The notes under the pieces are model-generated. The model was not told the origin of the DNA. It saw nothing but the letters and a program-made list of their open reading frames with translations, and ran no database searches. This document shows positions 1-10,053 of a DNA stretch of 49,033 nucleotides, piece after piece. Position 1 is the stretch's first letter. Every line of letters starts with the position of its first letter. Origin of the DNA: Catenaria anguillulae PL171 (taxonomy: Eukaryota > Blastocladiomycota > Blastocladiomycetes > Blastocladiales > Catenariaceae); NCBI GenBank assembly GCA_002102555.1, contig MCFL01000183.1:1-49033 (forward strand), written 5' to 3'. Position numbers and translations under genes: made by a program.

Positions 1-1015
1 TGGGGACCCAACAGCAGCAGCAGCAGTATCCGTACTCGCAGCCGGCCCAGGCAACGAACCCGTTCGGAACTGCGCCCGCGCCAGCACGGTCGCCGTCTCC
101 GCCTCAACAGCGTCCGACACCAATCGCGACAAGCAACTTGATCAGTCCCGATATCATGAACAGTCTTGCCGGTCTCTCGCTCGCCTCACCTATTCAAGCC
201 GAGCCACCGCGCGAGTTCCTCACGTCCAGCGCCGGCCATGGCCTTTCCATCTCTGGCACGGTCCAACCAAACCCATCCTCGCCAGGTGACATTTACATGG
301 ACATGACACTCACCAACAAGTCGCTCGCCATCATCTCTGGACCGTTCTTGCTCAAGTTCAACAACAATGTGTTTGGCCTCCACTTCCGCGACCCCACACT
401 TCCCGTGCAATCCCTCGCGCCTAACCAATCGCAGCAAGTGCGCATCAACTTGGTCCGCGGACCTGTGGGCCCATGCCAAGAGAGTGTCATTGCCGCGCCA
501 CTTCACTTTCAGGCGGCCATCAAGGCATCGCATGGGCTGTACTACTTTTTCGTGCCCATCAAGGCACACCTTGTGATGGTGGATTGCCCGAACCCGAGCG
601 CGGTGGTGCCTGATCTGGTGGCCATGGAATGGCTCAAGAGCACAAACGTGGTCAATGTCATGACGGGAAGCAAGCAGCCCGGGGCCGTGGTTGCGCGGTT
701 GGCGGAAAAGTTGGCGGCGAATAAGGTGATGGTGACGAGGCAGGATGCGGTACGTCTTCATCTGGACGCGATATTGCCGTTCCGTTCCCATGATCAACTT
801 GAGTTGACCCAAATGTGAGCGACGTTTGACAGAGCTCGGCAATCTTTGTCGGAATGCTGACGAGCAATGATCCATTTGTCATTGGCGTGTCGATTCCGTC
901 AATGGCTGGCAGTCCACCGGCTATCACATTGAGGGTCAAGTCCAAGCTCGAGTGCATGACGGCCGAGTTGGCAAAGTTCTTGACAGAGTTGGCCAACAAT
1001 ATCGTGTCGAGTTGA
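1..1015 (+). CDS. Beta-adaptin (AP-1/AP-2 beta subunit), C-terminal part
   Basis: Large beta subunit of a clathrin adaptor complex; only the hinge and appendage (ear) lie in the window. The reading frame is open from base 3, so the gene starts upstream. Coding parts are 3..749 and 833..1015, joined across an 83-nt GTACGT...AG intron in phase 0. The hinge is Gln/Pro-rich and holds an NPF tripeptide, a known EH-domain ligand. The ear follows: 'GLSISGTV', 'IYMDMTLTNKSL', 'LAPNQSQQVRINL' and 'YFFVPIKAHLV' match the beta-appendage sandwich, then the platform subdomain 'TNVVNVM...AANKVMVTRQDA'. Exon 2 gives the family's usual ending, 'ITLRVKSKLECMTAELAKFL'. AP-1 versus AP-2 cannot be decided from the ear. 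Without the intron the protein would lose its last platform strands and helix. Confidence 0.85.
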
Positions 1016-1522
1016 TGGGATAGCCGTGGGATTGTCAAGGTCGTACTTGTCAAATTTTTTCTTGCCGTTTATGAGCTACTGGTCACTTTGCCCTTCGCCT
1101 TTTCAAGCTGTTTTTCGAGGAACACAATGGTTGGAAATCATGCAGTCATTCACATCGAGTCTCTTGTAATACTCCGAGCACGCAACTGAATTCCATAACT
1201 TGGCCAAAAGGAGTGATGTTTTCCAAAGGAAAAGCGACAGGAAGAAAGAAATGAGCGACAACTTTCAATAGAGTGGACGAGTCGATTTTACTGCGGGCAC
1301 CCTTGTCCATACTTGACATGGACGTCCATCCGTGTTCGAGAGGCTGCCTTCGAGAAGGCTCGCTGAACCCACTCGATCGATCCACGCGACGGGAATGCCC
1401 AAAACTCAACAGACGCCACCGAGTCTCCACAGCAAATCCAACTGCCAGCGACAAGAGAGCTTCCAAGCATATTTACGTACTTTTAAGCACGCGAGACGAG
1501 ACGAGAGCACAATCGAAACGCA
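1016..1522. other. Intergenic: adaptin 3' end / promoter of the next gene
   Basis: About 0.5 kb with no supported gene. It should hold the adaptin 3' UTR and the promoter of the Ser/Pro-rich gene. Short open frames here have no recognisable protein features. Confidence 0.5.
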
Positions 1523-2420
1523 ATGGAATCCAACAATCAAAGCTTTCAGTACTCTGCGCCGACCTGGCCCTACACCAGCATGGTGTCGTCGCCGACGCCA
1601 TCGCCCTCTCCGATGCCAGTTGCCCCGGCATCTTCGTTTCCTTCCTCGCCTGCGTTCACAACGCAATCGCAATCCGCAGCTGAATCACGCTCGTTCAACT
1701 CGTCTGCATCTGTGGCATCGTCGTCTTCCACCTTTTCAAGCCCAGTTCACTCGTACTCGTCGTCACCATCGGGCTCCAGCTACACTGGATCCTTCTTTTC
1801 GCCACCCCATCATGCTCCCATGCAATCGGGGAATCCATTCTCTTCCCCGTCATCCAGTCCAATCTCTCCATCTTCTCGACCGACTGGATTCGGCAGCAAT
1901 CCCGGCAGCGATATCCGATTCATGCCCTCGATGGCGGCGCACTTTGTTCCGCCGCGTACCACGCCCGAGGAGGATATATCCGCCATGTTGACTGGCGTAA
2001 GCTTGAGATCCGATGTTGAACCCACTAGACAAGGTCAACTGCAGCGCGATTTGCCGTCGGCATTCATGGGAATGCAACTCACCGGCCCGACACCAGAGTC
2101 GCTGGCTGATCCGATGGCAAGCATGGGATTGGATGATGGTGGGAACAACCGAGTGGAAGATGCGGCCGAACTGATGGCGGGTCTGTCGTTTGGAAATGGT
2201 GTTGGACTCCATCGACAGATGCAATGGTGCGAGTTTTGTGTTCCAACGTGCTGTGCGCTGTACTCAACTGAAACTAATTCGTTGACTGCTGTACTGGACC
2301 AGGTTACCTGGAATCGACCCCAATGGCCAGACGGATCCCGGCTTCGCGCCAATGGACATGGACGTGGACCATCGCACAGCCCGTGCACACACGCACCACC
2401 ACCAGTCCTACATCAATTGA
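1523..2420 (+). CDS. Ser/Pro-rich protein of unknown function
   Basis: I do not recognise this protein. Coding parts are 1523..2226 and 2303..2420 (273 aa), joined across a 76-nt intron with donor GTGCGA and a CTAAT-like branch site. Splicing replaces a poorly coding tail with the coherent ending 'LPGIDPNGQTDPGFAPMDMD', then a His-rich tail. Residues 1-120 are Ser/Pro/Thr low-complexity sequence. Residues 130-235 are more ordered and hold two similar hydrophobic patches, 'EDISAMLTGVSL' and 'DAAELMAGLSFG', which could be short linear binding motifs. There is no signal peptide or TM segment. The start codon has a favourable context (gcaATGG). Likely a disordered adaptor or regulatory protein, but the function is unknown. 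Confidence 0.6.
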
Positions 2421-3429
2421 GCCTGTTTGAACCTGTTTCCTTCTACCAAACATCAAACAACGCACATCATTCATGATTCAAACCAAGCAACCCATTCGTC
2501 CTTTTTTTTGTGTTTTTCTGCATTCCCATTCCTCCCCTTGCATGCCCAAGACGAACCATTTCCTCCCATTGTTGGCCCACCCACCTCACTTCCTCACTCG
2601 CTCGCACCCTGTCCCCAAAGATTCCGAAGACATTGATTCGTATATAAACATGACAGTGATTCCCATCATATTCCAGTTCCCTTTCCGTCAATCTCATGTT
2701 TTACCTTGTCGCAATTGCCCATTCGCCAATGAGTCCGGGAGCTCGCCAATTCGGGCGTCTTTCGTTTGTTTTCTGCCTCTTGCCAGGTAGTTGGTTCGTG
2801 AGAATATATCCGACTTCATATTGATTCATATTGAGTTATGGTACATAGCTTCAGCCAAATATATATGTCCACCGTGCACTTGAGTTGAGTGGTGCGTGCG
2901 GCAGTGGCAAGGGAAGCAATGAGGTTACGCATCACGTGAGTCGGAATGATGAGGCGACAAACACGGGTCGATGGTGAACCGTTGAGTCAATGAGTGCCGA
3001 GTTGAGGTGGGCCGAGCACAGCAGAGCACAGCAGAGCAGCACAGTCGAGTGAGTGATGCGAGACGAGGCAGCCCACAATCCACAATCCACAACCGCTCTG
3101 TTTCCTTCACCTCACGTTCATCCGTGACCCCTCGAGTCCCGTCCAGTTTGTCCAGTGCACAGTGTTGACCTCGCTCAGGCCAGGCCGTCACTGTCAATTT
3201 TTTTTTACTTGTTCTTGTCCATCGTCGCCGTCCCCTCCCTCGTTCCGCCGTTCGCCCCTGTCGAACCTCTTGTTCTGACGCCGCTGCCGCCGCGACCTCC
3301 GCCGAGCTTTCCGTCTCCTCCCTCGCTCGCCTCCTTCAGCCGAGCCAGCCAGCAGCCTGTTTGCCGTGAAGCGGTCGTCGTCTCCACACACACCACTCAC
3401 CTCTCCCAGCTCGTTTGCTCGACGCAACC
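2421..3429. other. Intergenic: 3' UTR and LARP1 promoter/leader
   Basis: 1 kb without a supported gene. It contains a perfect E-box palindrome at 2932-2939, a short direct repeat of agcacagcag around 3016-3045, and a pyrimidine-rich stretch (3195-3420) before the LARP1 start that is probably the 5' leader. Confidence 0.5.
2932..2939. promoter_or_regulatory. E-box palindrome TCACGTGA upstream of LARP1
   Basis: Perfect 8-bp palindrome about 490 bp upstream of the LARP1 start. CACGTG is the known target of bHLH proteins with the H..E..RR basic-region pattern, which the bHLH gene at 10054-13348 has. That this site is used is inference. Confidence 0.3.
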
Positions 3430-6400
3430 ATGTCGTCCCTGCCGCCGACCACTGTGCAAGAGCCCGCGGTCGCAACTCCTGCCGAGTCATCGCCCGCTCC
3501 GGCTGCCGCGACCCCCGCAGCAGCCGTCGCTGCGCCCGCAAAGCCGCCGGCGACCAACCCGTGGAAGATTCCACCAAAGCCCGTTGTGGCTTCCGTTGTC
3601 GCCGAAGTGGACGAGGCGCCGTCTGCTCAGCAGCAAAAGCCAAAGGAAATCAAGGTGACTCAACCCAAACCCAAACAGCCCAAATCCCAGTCCCAGCTCC
3701 AGTCTGTGTCGGCTCCTGCGGCCGAATCGGCCCCGGCAATGCCTACCGAGAATGCCACCCCCGCTGTCGACGCTTCCTCAGAGGCCGCCGCCGATGACTT
3801 TGCGCCCGTTGTTTCCAAGCGGTCGCGCAAGCAGCAGGCCAAGCAGCAACAGCAGCTGCGTGAGCGCGATTTGACGCGCAAGTCTGGCCCACGTCCGCCG
3901 CGCGCGGCAGCTCCCAAGGCCGACAAGGCATCCGCATCCGAGTCGGAGGAGGCGTCCATTCCCGCTGCTGGCGCTGAATCAGATAAGGCCACCGAGGCGA
4001 CGACCGAGGCTGCTGCCGAAACGGCTGTTTCCGCCTCGACCGCTGCTGCACCCGTTGTGTCTGCGCCCGTGCCCAAGCCGGCTCCCAAGCCTGCTGTGAG
4101 TGCTTGGGGTAAGGTTGCAACACCCGCTGCGTCCTGTACGTCACCATTGTACTGCTGGCTCCCTTTTCGCATTACGATCCATTGTCTCACACATTCGGCT
4201 CTGACTTGCAGCCGCCGAAACGCCCGTTGTCCCCGTGCCTGTTGCCGGCGAAGCCAAATGGCCCTCGCTCGAGGAAGTCAAGACCACCTCCGCAACGACC
4301 TCGCCCGTCGTGACGCGTGCATCCACTCCTGTTCCCACTGAGCCCGTTGTCGCAGCGACCGAATCGGCCCCGGCCGCACCCGCATCGACCGAAACCACTC
4401 CGCGAAAGGTCAAGAAGGGCGCCTGGACAGCACTCCCGGTTGAAATCGAGCCTCTCAAGTCCCGTCGGTCCAACTCGCGTGGCCAGCAGCAGCATACCGG
4501 CCGCCAGCACCACCGCCAGCCACGCGGTGGTGCCGCCTCAGCGACGGCCGAGGATGGTGACAAGACCGCTGCCAACGGCGAGAATGCTACCCAGCAACAG
4601 CCGCGCCATCACCAGCGTCGCGAGCGCAAGGACGGTGATGCGCCCCAGCACCACCGCAAGCCGCGCAAGGCACACAACAAGGCTACCGCCGCTGCTGCGC
4701 CCGTTGCACCGGCTGATTCGGTTCCGATTGCTGAGGCCTCTACCTCCAATGTCACTGCTGATCTTCCCACCGAGGCCGCGGCGACCCCAGCTCCTTCCAA
4801 GACGGCGACTCCAGCGACTCTTCCTCCGAAGCCCGCCACGGCTCCCAACGGAACCTCCACTTTTGCTTCCCAGAAGCCTCGTCGCCAATACAACAACAAC
4901 CACCAAAACCGCACCTACCACCACAACAATGGCCAAGTGCCCACGACCTCGACGGCTCAGCCCGCCAACGGATCCGTGTTCCACCCTTCGTCGCACCCGC
5001 AGCGTGCTCGTCCGCACCACCACTCGCACCGCCACCATCACCACGGCACCTACTCTGTTCCCGGCACGGCCTACATTGCCCTGCCCACGGCCACGTCTGC
5101 CCCGATGCAACAGCCAGTGTACCCGTCGTCGTACTCTTCCACCACCACGTCCATGACGGTTGACGTGGCCACGCTCAAGATGTACTTGCGCAACCAGCTT
5201 GAATACTACTTCTCGCTCGACAACTTGTGCAAAGACTTGTTCATTCGCTCGCAAATGGCCCAAGAAGGTGGGTGGCTGCCGCTTGCCTTGCTCGCCAGCT
5301 TTAACCGTGTCCGCCATTGGACCGATTCCATGGACGTGATTGTCGAGTCGATCCAAGATTCCGAGATTATCGAGCTGTCGGCTGACAAGACTCAGGTCAG
5401 GAGGAAGGGCGACTGGCAAAAGTGGATCATTGATCCCGCCACGGCCACAGCGTTGCGCCCTCCGCGCCCATTGACGGCTCCCGTGGTTGTGAATGGCATG
5501 CCAACGCCCGCGGCTACGCCGCTCAGTGGCTCGCCGTCCGCGCCTGCGCACAAGCAGCCTGCTGTTGGGTCTGGTGAGGCCAGTTTGGTATGAATGAGTT
5601 TTTTTTTTCCTTCTTTGCGCTTCTTGGTTTTCGTGTTCCCATTAGATTGCCCTGTTAGCTTCACCCACACTTTTTATTTCGACCCCCCTTTGTCGTTCCT
5701 GTCGCCGTCGCATTTATCTCCTCGACGCCGTCTCCCGTATTCACCTCCTCGTCTCGTTAGCCCATCCGTAGCTCGTCTTTTCGCCTTTCTCTTTCCTGTA
5801 CCATTTGCCGCCCCTCTTTTTTTTTTTCTCTCTATCGTCTCTCAGCCGGTTGCAGCCAGTCGCATGTCGACTCTCGTTTCCGCCTCTGCTCATTGTTCCG
5901 TGTTCTCATGCATGCCCCCCCGTTTCGTACATTTTTTTTTCTTTGGCGTCGTTTGGGACCACCTTTCCCAACGGCATGGCACCCATTTTCATTTCGGTAT
6001 CTATTGTTCCCAAGTTGTGTGTTTTTCGTATTCATTCTTCGATCGTCGTCGTTTCGCTTTGTCATCAAAAGATACTGTTCCCTGTTTTGGGCCATTTCGA
6101 AAAACAGTCTCCCCATCCATCCCTCCCCTTCCCGCCACCCAATTCCTTCCTCTCATTTGTGCCATGCCGGACGGTGCCTGCCGTCAAACTTGCCATTCCA
6201 CCTTGCTCGTCTGTCTTTCCCTCACACTTTGCACTTTCCCATCTGCGTGTTGCGTGCTTGCTCGGGTTTGCTTGCCGGATCCCCTCGCCATTTGCGTGCC
6301 TGCTCGGTGTCCGCCATTTGCTTGTCGGTTCGATTGCCCACCGTTTGCGCATGGCCGGATATCTTGCGGGTCCGTTTGCGGTGTGGGTTGGTGCGTGCAT

Positions 6401-8624
6401 GCAAGCCAACCAAGTTGCGAACGCAGCTGTGATCGGCTCTGTGCGATCGAAATGTTGGCGTGGAATCGTGCGAATACCCAGGTTTGGCTGTCGGCGCTGT
6501 TTCGATGCCAGCGTGTGTACGAAATAGGGGGTTGGATGAGGACGGAGCCGGGGTGGCAATGGGACGTGAGCAACTAAGCTTGAGAGATTTTGGCAGTGAG
6601 CTTTTCATCCGGGCACAACAAGCACAGGCCTACACTCCCAGTTTCGCTTTCAACTTCATATTTCTTCCGTTGGGGTTGGTATGCTCACCTTCATGACATT
6701 CCCGCTGCTTTCCTTCAGAAGCAAGAAAAGCCTGCCACTGAGGCCAAGCAGCCAGAGCACGACTCGTCCATTGATTCGACCCCGACTTCATCGACCGCTT
6801 CCCCGTCGGCCGTGGCCGATTCCGCCAACACGACCCTCTCTGCAGCCGACGAATCGCCCGTGTCTACGTCCACGTCGGTGACGTCGTCATCGACCGAGGC
6901 CAGCCCAAGCAAGCCGACCAACGGCGACGGCGAAGGTTGGGTCCAGGTGGTGCGTACGCGCAAGGTGTCGAATGTGGCACGCACGCGCAAGACGTCCACG
7001 TCTGTTTCTGCGTCGGCCACGGCCGTCACGTCGACCGTCGATGCTGCGACGTCCACCATTTCTTCTCGCTCGTTGGACCTGAAGCCCGCTCCCAAGCCGC
7101 AGCCCGAGGTTGAGGAGGAGCCCACCACCACGTTTGCTCTTGACGAGGACTTGCTCTCGAACCCTCGCCGCCAAGCCCGTGTGCTGCGTGAGGACGAGGC
7201 GCCGTCCGACGACGAAGACTATGAGGACGTGTACTCTGACGATGCGTGGTCGGACGATGAGCTTCCCGACGAGTTCCTCTCGTCGCTCGTCATTGTCACG
7301 CACCGCGTGCGCAAGCACGACGGCAACGACAAGGGGTACAACCTCGGGTTTGACCGCAAGGCCGCCGACGACGAGTTCAACGATGCCATCAACGAGGGTT
7401 TGTACCAGTACGAGCTGGCCCTTCGCAAGTCGGCTGCCGCAGCTGCTGCATCTACGTCGCAAAAGGTGATTACGGGCGTGCGTGAGCCCGTGGCTGCTGG
7501 CACCACCATTGAGCCCGTCAAGTCGGACAAGGACAAGGCAAAGGCCGATGTGGCGTTCCCGACATTGCCGAGGCGCTTGTCTGGATCCAAGGGCAAGAAG
7601 CCGCGCTTCTTCCCAGTTGCTGGTGCCCCCGTCGACAAGAATGCCGAAAAGCCGGATACCCGCCAGTACTATGCGACCGAGGCCGAGAGCGTTGGTTACG
7701 TGTTTTCGCCGGCCACTTCGCCGACGCACGGGTCGTTTGCCGAGGCTGCGCAGGCTGCGTCGTCTGTGGCTGCCCAAGCCGCGTCCAAGTTGTCGCAGTC
7801 GTCGACGCCCGCGGCCGAATCGTCGCTGTCGACATCGCACGGCCAGGATTTGGCGCAAGAGTTGTTGCTCAAGATTGGCCAAGAGCATCCAAGCCACGAG
7901 CTGTTGCGCGAGAATGGGTTTGTGCAGCACAAGTACTACAAGTACCATGCCAAGGCGCTCAAGGAACGCAAGAGGCATGGTGTTGGGTGCAGCGAGATGA
8001 ACACCTTGTACGTCCTTTTTCCCTCCTCGTACATTGTGCCTTTGCTGCAACAATACTAACCTTGCCTTGCTGGCAAACAGGTACCGCTTCTGGTCGCACT
8101 TCCTCCGCGACCACTTCAACCGCAAGATGTACGCCGAGTTCCGCAAGCTCGCCCTCGAAGATGCAGCCCAGGGCTACCGCTACGGTGTTGAATGCCTGTT
8201 CCGGTTCTACTCGTATGGTCTCGAGGCCAAGTTCCGCCCCGACGTGTATGCCGATTTCGAGGACTTGACGCTTGCCGATTACCAAGCACACATTGCCCGC
8301 CGTGCGGCCAACAAGGACGATTTCGCGCACGAGCTTCTTTACGGCCTCGAGAAGCTGTGGGCGTACTTGTTCTACCGCAAGGACAAGGTGGCCAACCCGA
8401 TTGTCGTCAAGCCCGAATTGCAAGCTGCTTTGGATAAGTTCAAGAGCATTGCCGAGTTCAAGCGGTTTGCCGCACAGGCACAGCGCGCGGCCGCGGCAAG
8501 TGCAAAGAAGGACAAGGCGGCGGCAACGGCCACCAAGGCACTGAGGCGGACGTCGAATCCGCCAGTGATTTCCACACCGGTGGCGTCCATTTTGGACGAC
8601 CGGGCGTTCCCGCCGCTCAAGTAA
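3430..8624 (+). CDS. LARP1: LARP1-like La-motif and DM15 RNA-binding protein
   Basis: Probable LARP1 orthologue, a cytoplasmic mRNA-binding protein that in other eukaryotes binds caps and 5' TOP motifs and links TOR signalling to ribosomal-protein mRNA translation. Coding parts are 3430..4135, 4212..5587, 6719..8007 and 8081..8624 (1304 aa); phases agree at every junction. The first in-frame ATG is at 3430. The N-terminus is Ala/Pro/Lys-rich, with the family motif 'WPSLEEV' near residue 250. The La motif is at about 549-635 ('[20 protein letters not shown]', '[15 protein letters not shown]'). An acidic stretch and 'KKPRFFPV' (about 985) follow. The C-terminal DM15 boxes are at about 1075-1240: '[18 protein letters not shown]', '[16 protein letters not shown]', '[18 protein letters not shown]' and '[11 protein letters not shown]'. 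Intron 3 has a perfect TACTAAC branch site (8054-8060), and its splicing completes the DM15 A box. Intron 2 is abnormally long. Confidence 0.92.
5588..6718 (+). other. LARP1 intron 2: 1131-nt pyrimidine-rich intron
   Basis: The donor GTATGA follows codon ...ASL and the acceptor is ttccttcAG, both phase 0. The intron is more than ten times longer than most others in the window. It is strongly T/C-rich with many T runs (e.g. near 5600, 5817 and 5935). If it is retained, one residue is added and then a stop, giving a protein of about 695 aa that keeps the La motif and loses DM15. I found no convincing snoRNA boxes or coding exon in it. Confidence 0.7.
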
Positions 8625-9009
8625 GTTGGTTTTGGCTTTGGTTTCTCGGTTTTCTTGCTCATTTGCTTCCCTTGTCCCTCGCATTCTTGTCTTTGTTTGT
8701 TACCTTTGATTTCATTTTCGACTTGTTGGTCTGTCCCTCCTGCTTACTTTCTTAAGGTCGTGTTGCTGTACTTTTTTGTTTTCTTTCCTTTCTGGCCTTG
8801 GTTCGTCCTTGTCTTGAACTTGTCAAATTTTAGCTCCACTCTGCTCTTTGGCCGGTCTTGCTCCCTTCTTGTTCCTGCTTGTTGGTTTCTTTCATTCTTT
8901 TCGCTGTTGTTTGCTTTCTTGCTTAAACCTCATAATCACTTGACGTTAAGGTCACAATATTTTACGTATATGTATTGGCATTCTGTTAGCATCAACGATC
9001 GTCGTCTTT

Positions 9010-9365
9010 TCATCCATGAGTTGTACAGTACCAGATCATTTTGCACTCGTCTGATAGGACAACCTAGCCTGCTTATTTTCCTTGCCAGCCTTGACTTACA
9101 CTCCACCTGATGCACATCCTCCACTGCTTGGGGTCCTTCATACTGCGGCACCAAACGAAATGCTGCCCTGATGTGAAAAAACTGACACAACGATTTCCGT
9201 TGAATGGCCTCAGACTCTACTGGTGCTTGAAGCCAATTGTTTGCCTTTGATCAATTCCTTAACAGAAGTCGCTGGACACCCAATGGACATGATGAACGCC
9301 CTTTTGAGGTCGATCTGATGACACAACTGGTTGCGTTGCGTTGCAATGCGCCAAAGTGTAAAAAA
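9010..9365 (-). mobile_element. Eroded Ty1/copia reverse-transcriptase remnant
   Basis: On the minus strand, 9365 to about 9260 encodes a stretch with 'ATQRNQLCHQIDLKRAF', which matches the copia RT block usually written 'LHQ(M/I)D(V/L)K.AF'. Further along (about 9130-9010) there is a second stretch with 'LARKISRLGCPIRRVQNDLV', resembling the later 'L..LGF.R.QND..LY' block at roughly the right spacing. The copy is broken, with several interruptions, and no LTRs or other domains are visible nearby. It looks like an old fossil. Confidence 0.45.
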
Positions 9366-9774
9366 GTACCATGACTTGTTCGATGAGCCGTGTTGGGCTA
9401 ACCAAGTTGGAGTGTGTTGGTGCTGTCTGATATTATCTGTTTCCGTGACCTTCCCAGCATCCCCAACATCCCATCTCTGCTCTCCACGATTCATCTTCCA
9501 TGTTATTCCCTTCATCGGTAACGAGTCGTCATCCCCGCGAGACACTGTCTATCTCGTATTCTGTCCCGCAACCGTACCATAGGCCGCCGTCACTGAGTCC
9601 ACAGCACAATTCTACACCTACTTCCCCCTCCAACCTCAATCGACTCTTGTTGGCAGAATACGAGTGCAAAAGTTGATTCGCTGGGCCGCCAAGCATCAAG
9701 CAGTGGGTCCCCTTCTATTTGTTCTCGCCAGGAGTGTTTTTATTTTTCTGAATCCTGTGGGTCTGCGTCTTCCC

Positions 9775-9796
9775 TGTGTGTGTGTGTGTGTGTGTG
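9775..9796. repeat. (TG)11 microsatellite
   Basis: Eleven uninterrupted TG units in the LARP1-bHLH intergenic region. Confidence 0.95.
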
Positions 9797-10053
9797 TTCC
9801 AAGTTCAAGTTTGTGCACTCACAACCACTCGCTGGACTGTGCCATACATACCTGCCAAGAAAGTAAATGCAACCTGTGGGCATATTGGCAGCAATCGAGC
9901 TGGTGGTGTCAATAAAGGAATCGAAATCACGATAAGGAGGACTGCTTCAGAGTCGACACATACAAATTACACTGAATATGAATGACACGAGGACCAAAAA
10001 ACCTTAAACACACGCAAGAGCACTCCAGCGATCGCCTCAAACTAACCCGTAAT

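Larger units (their letters stand above)
8625..10053. other. Intergenic between convergent LARP1 and bHLH genes
   Basis: 1.4 kb between convergent genes. It has a T-rich LARP1 3' region, an eroded copia fragment (about 9010-9365) and a (TG)11 microsatellite (9775-9796). No host gene is supported. Confidence 0.5.

Noticed and set aside
5594-6577. Plus-strand open frame of 327 codons in LARP1 intron 2
   Set aside because: Composition is just T/C-rich intron (Phe/Ser/Leu/Pro). The phase-0 splice from 5587 to 6719 gives a consistent LARP1 protein.
6887-8146. Minus-strand open frame of about 419 codons opposite LARP1 exon 3
   Set aside because: Arg/Gly-rich antisense by-product. The sense strand encodes the conserved DM15 region and real introns.
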